From NCBI GenBank assembly GCA_965601475.1, contig OZ271832.1, positions 1,736,001 through 1,800,000 of the forward strand: a stretch of DNA of 64,000 nt, in the 5' to 3' direction. Made by a program: the position numbers and the translations under genes. The notes beneath the pieces were generated by a model. That model saw nothing but the letters and a program-made list of their open reading frames with translations. It did not search any database and was not told where the DNA came from. Shown in pieces: positions 34,501 to 43,607 of the stretch. Within the stretch, counting starts at the first letter, position 1, and each line of letters begins with the position of its first letter. The stretch is from JAWPMT01 sp965601475. Lineage in GTDB: Bacteria; Bacteroidota; Bacteroidia; Cytophagales; Cyclobacteriaceae.

Positions 34501-37500
34501 TGCTCGTTCCGAAATTGCTGACCAAGCCAATGTAATCCCCACCCTCCTTATGAATCTCAAGATACCGGGGCGTCGATAATCCAAGTTCCCCTAGTCCCGA
34601 CAGCAACGATCCAGCCGGTGAGGTATTTGACAGATCCTCTCCAAAATCCAGGTGAACCACACTCCCCGAGCTATTCAGAATGAACCCATACCATCGACCA
34701 TCGTAAGAAAGTATCTGCAAATCATATGGACTACTCAACAACCCGTCAGGAACAGTGATCTCAAGGGTATCTGCAGTCAATAGCAAACTACCTGGAAATG
34801 CAAGACGATACAATTTGTTATTATCCCGGCTCGTCACGAAGCCGTACCAGGCACCCAATGAATCAACCATGGTCAAGGCGTGTGGTAGCGATGTCCCTTC
34901 CATGTCCAGGAACTCCTCCTCCTCCACCAACTGATCTAAATCACTCGTACAAAAGTCCCAGGCTACAGTCGATGCATTCACCGTAGTATTGCTCAACACG
35001 ATTTCCTCTTCCAGACAAGCTGTTTCTTGAGCCGAAAACGAAACCGCCGCTGAAGTGGAGGCTTCCACCGTCAACACCTGGGTTACCGTATCACGACAGC
35101 CCTGGGTCGTCTCAACGAGTAGTGCCAGGTCATTGGTCTCAATATCACTCAATATCAACGTCAATGACTGATCGTTGAAAATACTATCCCCATCCAATAG
35201 CCAGAGCCACTGTGTGACCTCATTGTCCGAAAAGGTCTCGTCAACGCCTAAAAATGAAGTCGAGATGTTTTCAGTAAGATTCGATGGCCCGTCTATAGAA
35301 ATTAATGGACCTCCGTTGACCTGAAGCAAACTGTCTACCTCAATTACGCAGCCGTTCGAGCTGGTCACCTTTAAGCTGAGGGGGTAATCCCCCGCTCCAG
35401 GGTAGGTGAAAGTTGTGGAAGGTACTGCACCCGATTCGTCGATTACCGCATCGCCATCGAAGTCCCAGGCATATCCGCCTGTGTCGTCACCAGTGACCGT
35501 AGCCACAAACTGCACCGCCGAGTCCAGGCAATTGTTGCTGTAACTCAATAGTACCTCCGGGCCCTCCGACAATACAATGGTGCTATCCAGAACATCCGAA
35601 CTGCAGCCAGGAATAGAACTCTGTAAAGTGATGAGCTGATTCCCTGAATTAGTGAAAACTACCGACGTATCCGCACTCTGAGAAGCAATCCCTCCCAGGT
35701 CCCATTCATAACTCAAAACGTCGTCGAAGCCCGTCTCATCCGTCGTATTGGTGAATGTCAGCGCTGTATTGCTGCATAATGTCGTCGGACTGATCTCGAA
35801 ACTGGGTACCGGCGGTTCCGGGTAGATTGTCACAACCTCACTCCTTTCGATGCTGCAACCTGAAGCATTCGACACCGTAAGGCTGATCGTTTTCTCCCCA
35901 AGTGTCTCAAATTGAAAATCAGTATCAGCGGCTGCGCTACTACCTTCCCCGTTGAAATCCCAGCTGTAGCTGGTCACATCTCCTGAAAGATCCGTAGAGT
36001 TGAAGGTGTTGACATTCAAAATACACCTGTTCTCATCCACAGTGAAGGTTATCGAAGGCGCCGTAGCATCTTCTACGATAAGACTTTGAACTGAAGAGAC
36101 CTGCGAACTATTCTCATGCTCAGCCGTCAATCTGATGTACTTGGTGCCTGCTGTACTGTAGGACAAGCCTGTGGGCGTGAAGGCCAGGCTGTCCACATCA
36201 GGACTGGATGTCCCCGCTTCACATGCCTTTGGAAAAGTGTATCGATACAAGAACCCATTATTCCTTTGTCCCAAACCCACCCAATCAGTACCCTGAAATG
36301 CAAAGTCTATGTCAAAAACTCCGCTATAACCTGATATCACAGGATCAACAGTAGCCGTGACACTACCCTGCAAATTATTGCCGAAATCCAGGCGGTATAA
36401 ACTGCTTCCCGAGGTGGTCAGATATGCCAGCCCGGTTTCGGGTAAGTAGGCTACATCGGTTGGCGCCGCCAAACCGGAGATATCACTGGTCAGGGAGCTC
36501 TCGGTATAGGTATCATCATCCAACACTGCCCCAAAGTCTACCCTCAACAATGCCGAATTTGAAAAAGATGCCACCAGACCTACCCAGGAACTGCCTGTGT
36601 AGTCAACACTGAACCCCAGCAACCCCGAACCGCCACTCAGCACCAAATCCCGCGTTGATAGCGACGGACTTGACAACGAACTCCCCATATTCCAGACCGT
36701 CAATTTACTCGTGCCGAAATTGCTGACCAAGCCAATGTAATCCCCACCCTCCTGATGGATCTCAAGATACCGGGGCGTCGATAATCCAAGTTCCCCTAGT
36801 CCCGACAGCAACGATCCAGCCGGTGAGGTATTTGACAGATCCTCTCCAAAATCCAGGTGAACCACACTCCCCGAGCTATTCAGAATGAACCCATACCATC
36901 GACCATCGTAAGGAAGTATCTGCAAATCATATGGACTACTCAACAACCCGTCAGGAACAGTGATCTCAAGGGTATCTGCAGTCAATAGCAAACTACCTGG
37001 AAATGCAAGACGATACAATTTGTTATTATCCCGGCTCGTCACGAAGCCGTACCAGGCACCCAATGAATCGACCATGGTCAACGCGTGGGGCAAAGAGGCT
37101 CCCTCATAATCAAACAAAAACTCCTCATCTACTAACTGCTCCAAATCACTCGTACAAAAGTCCCAGGCTACAGTCGATGCATTCACCGTAGTATTGCTCA
37201 ACACGATTTCCTCTTCCAGACAAGCTGTTTCTTGAGTCGAAAACGAAACCACTGCTGAAGTGGAGGCTTCCACCGTCAACACCTGGGTTACCGTATCACG
37301 ACAGCCCTGGGTCGTCTCAACGAGTAGTGCCAGGTCATTGGTCTCAATATCACTCAATATCAACGTCAATGACTGATCGTTGAAAATACTATCCCCATCC
37401 AATAGCCAGAGCCACTGTGTGACCTCATTGTCCGAAAAGGTCTCGTCAACACCTAAGAATGAAGTCGAGATATTTTCAGTAAGATTCGATGGCCCGTCTA

Positions 37501-39523
37501 TAGAAATTAATGGACCTCCGTTGACCTGAAGCAAACTGTCTACCTCTGTCACGCAGCCGTTCGAGCTGGTCACCGTTAAGCTGAGGGAGTAATCCCCCGC
37601 TCCAGGGTAGGTGAAAGTTGTGGAAGGTACTGCACCCGATTCGTCGATAACCGCATCGCCATCGAAGTCCCAGGCATATCCGCCTGTGTCGTCACCGGTG
37701 ACCGTAGCCACAAACTGCACCGCCGAGTCCAGGCAATTGTTGCTGTAACCCAATAGTACCTCCGGGCCCTCCGACAATACAATGGTGCTATCCAGAACAT
37801 CCGAACTGCAGCCAGGAATAGAACTCTGTAAAGTGATGAGCTGATTCCCTGAATTCGTGAAAACTACCGACGTATCCGCACTCTGAGAAGCAATCCCTCC
37901 CAGGTCCCATTCATAACTCAAAACGTCGTCGAAGCCCGTCTCATCCGTCGTATTGGTGAATGTCAGCGCTGTATTGCTGCATAATGTCGTCGGACTGATC
38001 TCGAAACTGGGTACCGGCGGTTCCGGGTAGATTGTCACAACCTCACTCCTTTCGATGCTGCAACCTGAAGCATTCGACACCGTAAGGCTGATCGTTTTCT
38101 CCCCCAGCGTCTCAAATTGAAAAACAGTATCAGCGGCTGCGCTGCTACCTTCCCCATTGAAATCCCAGCTGTAGCTGGTCACATCTCCTGAAAGATCCGT
38201 AGAGTTGAAGGTGTTGACATTCAAAATACACCTGTTCTCATCCACAGTGAAGGTGATCGAAGGGGCCGTAGCATCTTCTACGATAAGACTTTGAACCGAA
38301 GAGACCTGCGAACTATTCTCATGCTCAGCCGTCAATCTGATGTACTTGGTGCCTGCTGTACTGTAGGACAAGCCTGTGGGCGTGAAGGCCAGGCTGTCCA
38401 CATCAGGACTGGAAGTCCCCGCTTCACATGCCTTTGGAAAAGTGTATCGATACAAAAACCCATTATTCCTTTGTCCCAAACCCACCCAATCAGTACCCTG
38501 AAATGCAAAGTCTATGTCGAAAATACTTCTATACCCTGCAATGATGGGGTCCACCGTATCTGTTACATCCCCAAGCAAATTACTGCCGAAGTCCAATCGG
38601 TATAGATTACTTCCCGAGGTAGTCATATAAGCCAGTCCTGTTCCTGGCAGGTAGGCTACATCGGTCGGTGAAGCCAAACCGGAGATATCACTGGTCAGGG
38701 AGCTCTCGGTATAGGTATCATCATCCAATACCGCCCCAAAGTCTACCCTCAACAATGCCGAATTTGAAAAAGATGCCACCAGACCTACCCAGGAACTGCC
38801 TGTGTAGTCAACACTGAACCCCAGCAACCCCGAACCACCACTCAGCACCAAATCCCGCGTCGATAGCGACGGACTTGACAACGAACTCCCCATATTCCAG
38901 ACCGTCAATTTGCTCGTGCCGAAATTGCTGACCAAGCCAATGTAATCCCCACCCTCCTGATGAATCTCAAGATACCGAGGCGTCGATAATCCAAGTTCTC
39001 CCAGTCCCGAAAGCAACGATCCAGCCGGTGAGGTATTTGACAGATCCTCTCCAAAATCCAGGTGAACCACACTCCCCGAGCTATTCAGAATGAACCCATA
39101 CCATCGACCATTGTAGGGCAGTACCTGCATATCATATGGACTACTCAACAACCCGCCAGGAACAGTGATCTCAAGGGTATCTGGTGTCAATAGCAAACTA
39201 CCAGGAAATGCAAGACGATACAATTTGTTGTTACCCCGGCTTGTCACGAAGCCGTACCAGGTATCCATAGAATCAACCATGGTCAACGCGTGCGGCAGAG
39301 AGGCTCCCTCATAATCAAACAAAAGCTCCTCATCTACTAACTGCTCCAAGTCACTGGTACAAAAGTCCCAGGCTACACTTTCGGCGTCAGTAGAGGAATT
39401 GGTCAAAATTATTTCCTCCTCCAGGCAGGCTGTCTCAGGCACAGTGAACTCCACGGTCTGCGCCCAAGCCTGAGAGCAAACCAATAGAACTATGACCTTT
39501 AACCAGAAGTGACGAGCCTTCAC
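31583..39523 (-). CDS. Giant secreted propeller/PKD repeat protein with T9SS type A sorting domain
   Basis: A 2646-residue secreted protein. A GTG start at 39523 opens a signal peptide (VIVLLVCSQAWAQ). Residues about 24-1493 are two near-identical 735-residue units, and a third, partial unit runs to about 1900. Each unit has a cysteine-containing lead (ETACLEEE), a six-bladed propeller of about 310 residues whose blades share WYGF/WVGL and LYRLDF strands, then several PKD-like domains (VTSYSWDF, LSYEWDL, GGYAWDFDGD). Further PKD-like domains follow, a CARDB-like domain (about 2440-2550), and a C-terminal sorting domain from about 2568 (PNPARDQTTI ... GLYFIRI ... IRIVKQ) for T9SS export and surface attachment. 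The start overlaps the upstream glycosyltransferase stop (GTGA). Likely an adhesin or matrix protein. Confidence 0.9.
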   Translation of the reverse strand: MKARHFWLKVIVLLVCSQAWAQTVEFTVPETACLEEEIILTNSSTDAESVAWDFCTSDLEQLVDEELLFDYEGASLPHALTMVDSMDTWYGFVTSRGNNKLYRLAFPGSLLLTPDTLEITVPGGLLSSPYDMQVLPYNGRWYGFILNSSGSVVHLDFGEDLSNTSPAGSLLSGLGELGLSTPRYLEIHQEGGDYIGLVSNFGTSKLTVWNMGSSLSSPSLSTRDLVLSGGSGLLGFSVDYTGSSWVGLVASFSNSALLRVDFGAVLDDDTYTESSLTSDISGLASPTDVAYLPGTGLAYMTTSGSNLYRLDFGSNLLGDVTDTVDPIIAGYRSIFDIDFAFQGTDWVGLGQRNNGFLYRYTFPKACEAGTSSPDVDSLAFTPTGLSYSTAGTKYIRLTAEHENSSQVSSVQSLIVEDATAPSITFTVDENRCILNVNTFNSTDLSGDVTSYSWDFNGEGSSAAADTVFQFETLGEKTISLTVSNASGCSIERSEVVTIYPEPPVPSFEISPTTLCSNTALTFTNTTDETGFDDVLSYEWDLGGIASQSADTSVVFTNSGNQLITLQSSIPGCSSDVLDSTIVLSEGPEVLLGYSNNCLDSAVQFVATVTGDDTGGYAWDFDGDAVIDESGAVPSTTFTYPGAGDYSLSLTVTSSNGCVTEVDSLLQVNGGPLISIDGPSNLTENISTSFLGVDETFSDNEVTQWLWLLDGDSIFNDQSLTLILSDIETNDLALLVETTQGCRDTVTQVLTVEASTSAVVSFSTQETACLEEEIVLSNTTVNASTVAWDFCTSDLEQLVDEEFLFDYEGASLPHALTMVDSLGAWYGFVTSRDNNKLYRLAFPGSLLLTADTLEITVPDGLLSSPYDLQILPYDGRWYGFILNSSGSVVHLDFGEDLSNTSPAGSLLSGLGELGLSTPRYLEIHQEGGDYIGLVSNFGTSKLTVWNMGSSLSSPSLSTRDLVLSGGSGLLGFSVDYTGSSWVGLVASFSNSALLRVDFGAVLDDDTYTESSLTSDISGLAAPTDVAYLPETGLAYLTTSGSSLYRLDFGNNLQGSVTATVDPVISGYSGVFDIDFAFQGTDWVGLGQRNNGFLYRYTFPKACEAGTSSPDVDSLAFTPTGLSYSTAGTKYIRLTAEHENSSQVSSVQSLIVEDATAPSITFTVDENRCILNVNTFNSTDLSGDVTSYSWDFNGEGSSAAADTDFQFETLGEKTISLTVSNASGCSIERSEVVTIYPEPPVPSFEISPTTLCSNTALTFTNTTDETGFDDVLSYEWDLGGIASQSADTSVVFTNSGNQLITLQSSIPGCSSDVLDSTIVLSEGPEVLLSYSNNCLDSAVQFVATVTGDDTGGYAWDFDGDAVIDESGAVPSTTFTYPGAGDYPLSLKVTSSNGCVIEVDSLLQVNGGPLISIDGPSNLTENISTSFLGVDETFSDNEVTQWLWLLDGDSIFNDQSLTLILSDIETNDLALLVETTQGCRDTVTQVLTVEASTSAAVSFSAQETACLEEEIVLSNTTVNASTVAWDFCTSDLDQLVEEEEFLDMEGTSLPHALTMVDSLGAWYGFVTSRDNNKLYRLAFPGSLLLTADTLEITVPDGLLSSPYDLQILSYDGRWYGFILNSSGSVVHLDFGEDLSNTSPAGSLLSGLGELGLSTPRYLEIHKEGGDYIGLVSNFGTSKLTVWNMGSSLSSPSLSTRDLVLSGGSGLLGFSVDYTGSSWVGLVASFSNSALLRVDFGAVLDDDTYTESSLTSDISGLAAPTDVAYLPETGLAYLTTSGSSLYRLDFGNNLLGGVTAAVDPVISGYSGVFDIDFAYQGTDWVGLGQRNNGFLYRYTFPKACEAGTSSPDVDSLAFMPTGLSYSTAGTKYIRLTAEHANGSQVSALQEVTVLDNTAPSLVLEIDSNRCILNSNQFGFTDLNGDITSYDWDFGDGNSSTSLSPQHTYGATGDYIVRLEVSNGGCTSVVSDTISIYPEPPTPVFIVADDYCAATDFQLTNTTDTSAFNGDLAFSWTVVELDSTFIGTTPTLNVPSGQFMLEVQSSVPGCSSEVVSRSLTVIDSPTSDFTISATCFGEITSFSNLSTGANSYFWNFGDSATSTLTDPDYLYSAAGEFAVTLTTFNDTGCSNVKLDTFKVESIPKAGFRVSLPCEGEVTLTDTSTVQDSDIVSWQWLVAGELLSVDSIPELGLDEPGIYEVTGIVESAGGCQDEATRQITVLDAAEVDFSFGASCDGSPFSFADQSITENANRAIAYAWNVNGTTYEDSSFVHAFGGPGYYPVTLTVTTENLCTATLEDSIQVLEAPILGFEVGEICQNTFVSMLDTTIIANDTVTLRNWLINDVAFGNGRSFIHRFGTSGVQEVTLAVTTASGCEYQLEKTVDVLEAPLASFASNTSFGGPGTEITFQNLSEGSDSSIWLVDEEFLADDENLTRVFTDPGTYQIDLVTFSGDACTDTMTTEVLIREPLVDLVIQEMALVHQDEDFSSIVLSVVNRSNLPVDNLRFTIQVEDQLPTQDRIETLIGIGQSRVIQLDAGVPNLAQYICVQVESVYDAEDLEPDDNESCITIEPQPIIEPPFPNPARDQTTIRTVLPVDGDVTITLLNVSGKTESSETYRDLQSGLHAFPVILAPYEAGLYFIRIEYGETSEIIRIVKQ
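33870..35044 (-). repeat. Tandem unit 3 (partial) of the 2205-bp coding repeat
   Basis: The propeller half is nearly identical to unit 2 at a constant offset of 2205 bp (for example CCTTTGGAAA at 34021 and 36226). Left of about 33870 the PKD half continues as a homologous but clearly diverged sequence. Confidence 0.9.
35045..37249 (-). repeat. Tandem unit 2 of the 2205-bp coding repeat
   Basis: A full 2205-bp (735-codon) unit. Its propeller half is closest to unit 3 and its PKD half closest to unit 1. The frame is kept because 2205 is divisible by three. Unit borders are approximate. Confidence 0.92.
37250..39454 (-). repeat. Tandem unit 1 of the 2205-bp coding repeat
   Basis: A full unit at offset +2205 from unit 2 (CCTTTGGAAA at 36226 and 38431). 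It is nearly identical to unit 2 over the PKD half, but differs in the first blade region (about 39120-39450) and around 38520-38660. Confidence 0.9.
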
Positions 39524-40683
39524 CTGAAATATAATTTTTTGTATACAAAATTATAAAATTCTAATCCAGCATCCATGCCAAACAACTCCTTCGCCGCGTC
39601 AAACGTCGAAAAATTCGGTGGTTTTGTAAATGACTCACCCTCAAGGGACTTGACTGGATATCCTTCCTCCTGCCATAGCTGCAAATCGCCAATAGCACCC
39701 AGGAAGACCGCTTCCATCCCACAAGCCCAGTATTCCCCAAGCTTAGTGGGGCAGCGACCCAGATTAGATACCCCTGCTTTGTAGAAGACCAGCCCCTCAT
39801 CCCCTGCCCATAACAATTGATGCAATTCTTGGTAACTAGACGACCTCAGGAGCAATCGTGAAGGGTGCTCAATTTCGCTTAGGAAGGGCTCTAAAAATGT
39901 CGTATTTTGGGAGATTACCAAAAAGTAGTTCCGCTCATCGCTGAGCACTTGGTTCACCACCTCTACCAGCGTATCGATTGGATAGTTGCCCCCCAGGGAT
40001 CCACTGTATATCACAAGCCGACTGGTCGGTGGTATGCCCAAACGTATCTTAGCCTCTCGCTTCGCAACTTCCGACGGAGTGGGGAAATATCTAAAATCAA
40101 CGCAAGTGTGTACCACCCCCACCTGGTCGGGACTCACCTGAAATTCCTCTAATATCTTGTTCTTTCCGACCTCGGTAAGCGACACCACAAAATCTGATTT
40201 TTCAAAGAATTTGCGCTCAAGCCTACGAAACAATTTGATCACACCCTGGTGAATAGGGCCGCTCCAGGCTCCACTTTCAATTTTTTCGTCGACCCACCAT
40301 CCTCGCATGTCAAAAATGAACCGGGTCCCCAGTTTTCGCCTCAGCAACAGCCCAACAATGGCAGTGATATAACCACGGCAATGCACAATATCGATGGCAT
40401 TCTCCTTAACCAGCTTTCGACTTGCTCTCCAGCAAACCCAAATGTCCCAGCAAGTAGATAGGATGGGAGGTCGCTTGGTGTACCATCGGGGAACCCAACG
40501 CAAACCCGACGCTTCACACCGTCGAGCTACTTGTGCCTGGTGCAGTTGATAGTTTTCCTTCTTCTCAAAGCTTTGGACAAATATCTGCCTATCCTCGGCA
40601 TTCAGCTTCTCGAGGTACGCCAACACCTGTGACAGTCCAAGCGGGTCCGTTAGGCCATCATATGTCAAATAAAGTATTTTCAA
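39520..40683 (-). CDS. Glycosyltransferase family 4-like (GT-B)
   Basis: A 387-residue GT-B enzyme starting at a TTG (40683) that gives the usual MKILYLTYDG opening. The N-terminal half has GLSQVLAYLEKL and DIVHCRGYITAIVGLLL; the donor half has LVIYSGSLGGNYPIDTLVE and LGRCPTKLGEYWACGMEAVF, with the conserved glutamate before the C-terminal helix. It is the last glycosyltransferase of the polysaccharide locus, 18 nt after asnB, and its TGA overlaps the GTG of the giant surface protein. Sugar specificity unknown. Confidence 0.86.
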   Translation of the reverse strand: MKILYLTYDGLTDPLGLSQVLAYLEKLNAEDRQIFVQSFEKKENYQLHQAQVARRCEASGLRWVPRWYTKRPPILSTCWDIWVCWRASRKLVKENAIDIVHCRGYITAIVGLLLRRKLGTRFIFDMRGWWVDEKIESGAWSGPIHQGVIKLFRRLERKFFEKSDFVVSLTEVGKNKILEEFQVSPDQVGVVHTCVDFRYFPTPSEVAKREAKIRLGIPPTSRLVIYSGSLGGNYPIDTLVEVVNQVLSDERNYFLVISQNTTFLEPFLSEIEHPSRLLLRSSSYQELHQLLWAGDEGLVFYKAGVSNLGRCPTKLGEYWACGMEAVFLGAIGDLQLWQEEGYPVKSLEGESFTKPPNFSTFDAAKELFGMDAGLEFYNFVYKKLYFR

Positions 40684-40701
40684 TGGCTGTTTTTTCGAAA
40701 A

Positions 40702-42555
40702 CTATGTCATTTCGATCCTCCACCGCTGCCACAGGATAAGAAGCCAAACCCTATTGAATAGATAGTGCTCCCCTTTTTCAAATCTTCTCAAAAGTTGTTG
40801 CACATATTCTTGGTCAAAATCTCCAACTTCTCTAAGCGCGCGCTCATTCAAATAATCCTCCAGCAGATAACGCAAATCCCCCAAGAGCCATTTGTGCAAT
40901 GGCGCACCGAAACCCCACTTCGGACGATCGAAGTAGGCTTTTGGAACATATTCGTACAGTACCTCTTTCAACAGCCGCTTGGTTGTCCCCATGGCCTTCA
41001 GTTTTATATCCAGGTTGAGGGTGAAAGCCAGTACTTCATGATCCAAAAAAGGAACCCTGCACTCCAGGCCGTACTTCATGGAAGATCGATCCACTTTGAC
41101 CAAGAGGTCATCTTTCAAGTAGTACTGAAGGTCGAATAATGCTTGATTCTCCTCAGGAGGAAGGGTTCGTGCCAGAGCGGGACCCTCATATCCAAAAGCA
41201 TGGCTGGCGTCGTACCCTTTAACCAGGTGCTTCAATTCCGACTGTGAGAAGTAGTATTGCTCCTGACTGAAAATGTGGCTCTCCAGGTTTACGGCCCCTC
41301 GTGTCTCAAAGAGATGACTCACACGTTTCCATCTGGAATTACCTGCTCGAAGGGCGACCTGGATAATGGGAAACAGCCGCTTCCAACGCTGCAGACCTGC
41401 CAGCCGCGTAGCCCACTTATAGGCACCATACCCCTGAAATTGTTCGTCACCTCCGTCCCCGGTTAGTATTACTGAAACTTCCTTCTTCGCCAGCCTCGAC
41501 ACCAACATCATGGGGATAGATGAGGAGTCAGCAAAAGGCTCGTCATAGGTGTTGAGAATTTCATCCACCAGGGGTAGACAATCTTTCTCCTTGAGGGTAA
41601 AAGGATGGTGATCAGTCCCCAGGTGTTGGGCCACTTTCAGTGCATATTCACTTTCATCGAATTGATTCTCTTCAAAGCCAATGCTGAAAGTCTTAAGTCC
41701 TTTACCCCCTTGCTCGGTGGCCAATGCAGTGATCAGGGAAGAATCGATGCCGCCACTTAAGAAAGTACCCAAGGGTACGTCGCTCACTAACCGACGGTTG
41801 ACCGCGGCCCTCAGCAGTTCGTGCAACGTTGCCTTTGCCGAAGAAAAATCCACGTGTGTTTCGGATTCGATTTGCCGGCGGATTTCCCAATAGGGTTCGA
41901 GTTGAAATTCATTGCGCTTCCAGATGCCCATATGTCCGGCAGGAAACTTCCTGATCCCCTCATAAACAGAAAGCGGCTCCGGGATATAACCCAAATGCAG
42001 GAAAGCGTGCAGAGATTCTTTGGAATGGGCTTTGTTCTTGAAAGACGGCCAGTGCCGAAGTGCCTTCAGCTCAGAGGCGAAAAGAAACGTGTCGCCTTCG
42101 CAGCAGTAATAGAGGGGTTTGATGCCCAGTCGATCACGGTACAGGGTCAAACTATATTCCACATGGTCCACAATCCCAATGACAAACATGCCATTGAGTC
42201 GGGTCACAAAAGTGTTTCCCCAGGTCTCAAAGGCCTTTAGAATGACCTCTGTATCCCCGGAGGTTCTGAATGAAACACCGTGGCCTTCAACAAGTTGCTT
42301 GCGAAGCTCTCGAAAATTGTAAACCTCACCATTATAGACCATGGAGAAGCGTCCATCGTCAGAATGGAAGGGCTGGTTGGCGCTATCGCTGAGATCCAGA
42401 ATGGACAATCGTGTGTGGCACAAGCCCACAGTCCCCGTCTTGTCCACAAAAATGCCATCCGCATCTGGCCCGCGATGACGGAGACTGGTACGCATTGAAT
42501 GGAGTACGACTTCATCAATGGGTCCGGAAGCGATTACTCCAGCTATTCCACACAT
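40702..42555 (-). CDS. asnB: Asparagine synthase (glutamine-hydrolysing)
   Basis: A 617-residue AsnB-type enzyme. Cys2 of MCGIAGVIAS is the glutaminase nucleophile; the synthetase half has the PP-loop FLSGGIDSSLITALA, the GDGGDEQFQGY loop and DRSSMKYGLECRVPFLD. AsnB makes asparagine from aspartate and glutamine, but paralogs inside polysaccharide clusters are thought to amidate sugar carboxylates or related groups. Since it is embedded among glycosyltransferases (13-nt overlap with the one upstream), a role in modifying a uronic acid is plausible here, though it could simply supply asparagine. Confidence 0.93.
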   Translation of the reverse strand: MCGIAGVIASGPIDEVVLHSMRTSLRHRGPDADGIFVDKTGTVGLCHTRLSILDLSDSANQPFHSDDGRFSMVYNGEVYNFRELRKQLVEGHGVSFRTSGDTEVILKAFETWGNTFVTRLNGMFVIGIVDHVEYSLTLYRDRLGIKPLYYCCEGDTFLFASELKALRHWPSFKNKAHSKESLHAFLHLGYIPEPLSVYEGIRKFPAGHMGIWKRNEFQLEPYWEIRRQIESETHVDFSSAKATLHELLRAAVNRRLVSDVPLGTFLSGGIDSSLITALATEQGGKGLKTFSIGFEENQFDESEYALKVAQHLGTDHHPFTLKEKDCLPLVDEILNTYDEPFADSSSIPMMLVSRLAKKEVSVILTGDGGDEQFQGYGAYKWATRLAGLQRWKRLFPIIQVALRAGNSRWKRVSHLFETRGAVNLESHIFSQEQYYFSQSELKHLVKGYDASHAFGYEGPALARTLPPEENQALFDLQYYLKDDLLVKVDRSSMKYGLECRVPFLDHEVLAFTLNLDIKLKAMGTTKRLLKEVLYEYVPKAYFDRPKWGFGAPLHKWLLGDLRYLLEDYLNERALREVGDFDQEYVQQLLRRFEKGEHYLFNRVWLLILWQRWRIEMT

Positions 42556-43607
42556 AACCTGAATTCGTAGGTCTTCTCAAGTTCTTTCATATGATGCTGG
42601 ACGGTGTAGGCGTAAGCCAGGGATTGTGTGTTTCGGCTCAACACCTTAAGCATTCCCTTATTGGCCAATATTTCCTCCACTTTCCCTACCAGCCCATCGA
42701 CACGATCACGTTCAAAGTACATAGCCGCGTCTCTGGCCGTCTCTCGCAACTCCGGGATGTCATTTAGCAACGCAGGCACTCCGGTCATGATCGCCTCAAT
42801 CAACGCTAGTGGCATCCCTTCATGCTTCGAGGTCATGAGGAATAGGTCATATCCGGCTAAGAGCGCTGACGTGATGGTCTGTTTACCCATAAGACGCACA
42901 TTCAATTGATTTTCAGTAATGACATGCTGAAGTTCTTCATTCAATTCCCCGTAGCCAAAAATATCGAGTGATACCTTAGGATCGCCCAGATTTCGCATCG
43001 CCTCAAGCGCCAACGGGTAATTCTTCTGCTCACGAAGGTTGCCAACCATGACCATCCGTAAGGACGATTCCGGCTTGAAGTGATATCGTTCCTCAAAGCC
43101 TACCACAAAATTGGGTAGAACTTTGTGATTTCTGGTGATGGGGATAGCGGGGGCTATACCTGACTTTACTGCATTGGAAACATATAAAACGCTGATCCTG
43201 GAAGAGTATGTGATTCTATCCATCCAGAGTTGCTTCCATGAAAACTCTATGGAATCCTTATGGTGGAATGGGGTATGATAAGTATTCACCTGTTTGATCT
43301 TCCTGGGCAGCGCTAGCCTCGTCAACAGCATTGATTTGAGCAGGTGAGCATGGACCACATCCACCTTTAACTCCTTCGCTATGGCACGCAATTCCATGAT
43401 TTTTCCAGGCACACTGGTTTTTGTCAGCAGTCGATAGTGGATGCCCGCTGCTTCCAGTTCCTCCCTTAGCGGTCCTCCGGCCATGGTGAAAATGATCGTA
43501 TTCTCGGTTTGGCCCTGATTATTCAGAAATCTCACGGTTTCCAGCACCAGCCGCTCTGCCCCGCCGGCCGCCATGGAATCAATGATATGAGCCACTCGCA
43601 AAGTCAC
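42543..43607 (-). CDS. Glycosyltransferase family 4 (GT-B)
   Basis: A 354-residue GT-B enzyme starting at GTG 43607, overlapping the upstream gene's stop (GTGA). The N-terminal acceptor loop is DSMAAGGAERLVLETVRFL. The donor domain has LRMVMVGNLREQKNYPLALEAM, LDIFGYGELNEEL, and LFLMTSKHEGMPLALIEAIMTGVP, whose E-G-x-P-x-x-x-x-E pattern is the GT4 signature. It probably adds one sugar of the repeat unit at the inner membrane. Confidence 0.92.
   Translation of the reverse strand: MTLRVAHIIDSMAAGGAERLVLETVRFLNNQGQTENTIIFTMAGGPLREELEAAGIHYRLLTKTSVPGKIMELRAIAKELKVDVVHAHLLKSMLLTRLALPRKIKQVNTYHTPFHHKDSIEFSWKQLWMDRITYSSRISVLYVSNAVKSGIAPAIPITRNHKVLPNFVVGFEERYHFKPESSLRMVMVGNLREQKNYPLALEAMRNLGDPKVSLDIFGYGELNEELQHVITENQLNVRLMGKQTITSALLAGYDLFLMTSKHEGMPLALIEAIMTGVPALLNDIPELRETARDAAMYFERDRVDGLVGKVEEILANKGMLKVLSRNTQSLAYAYTVQHHMKELEKTYEFRLCVE

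Noticed and set aside
34219..38605. Conserved plus-strand ORFs opposite the giant gene, such as the near-identical ones at 34219-34407 and 36424-36612
   Set aside because: They repeat only because the underlying coding DNA is a 2205-bp tandem repeat; they lack signals of their own and are antisense shadows.
33870..39454. CRISPR-like or transposon-like repeat array
   Set aside because: The period is 2205 bp, the units are in-frame coding sequence without spacers, inverted ends or a transposase.
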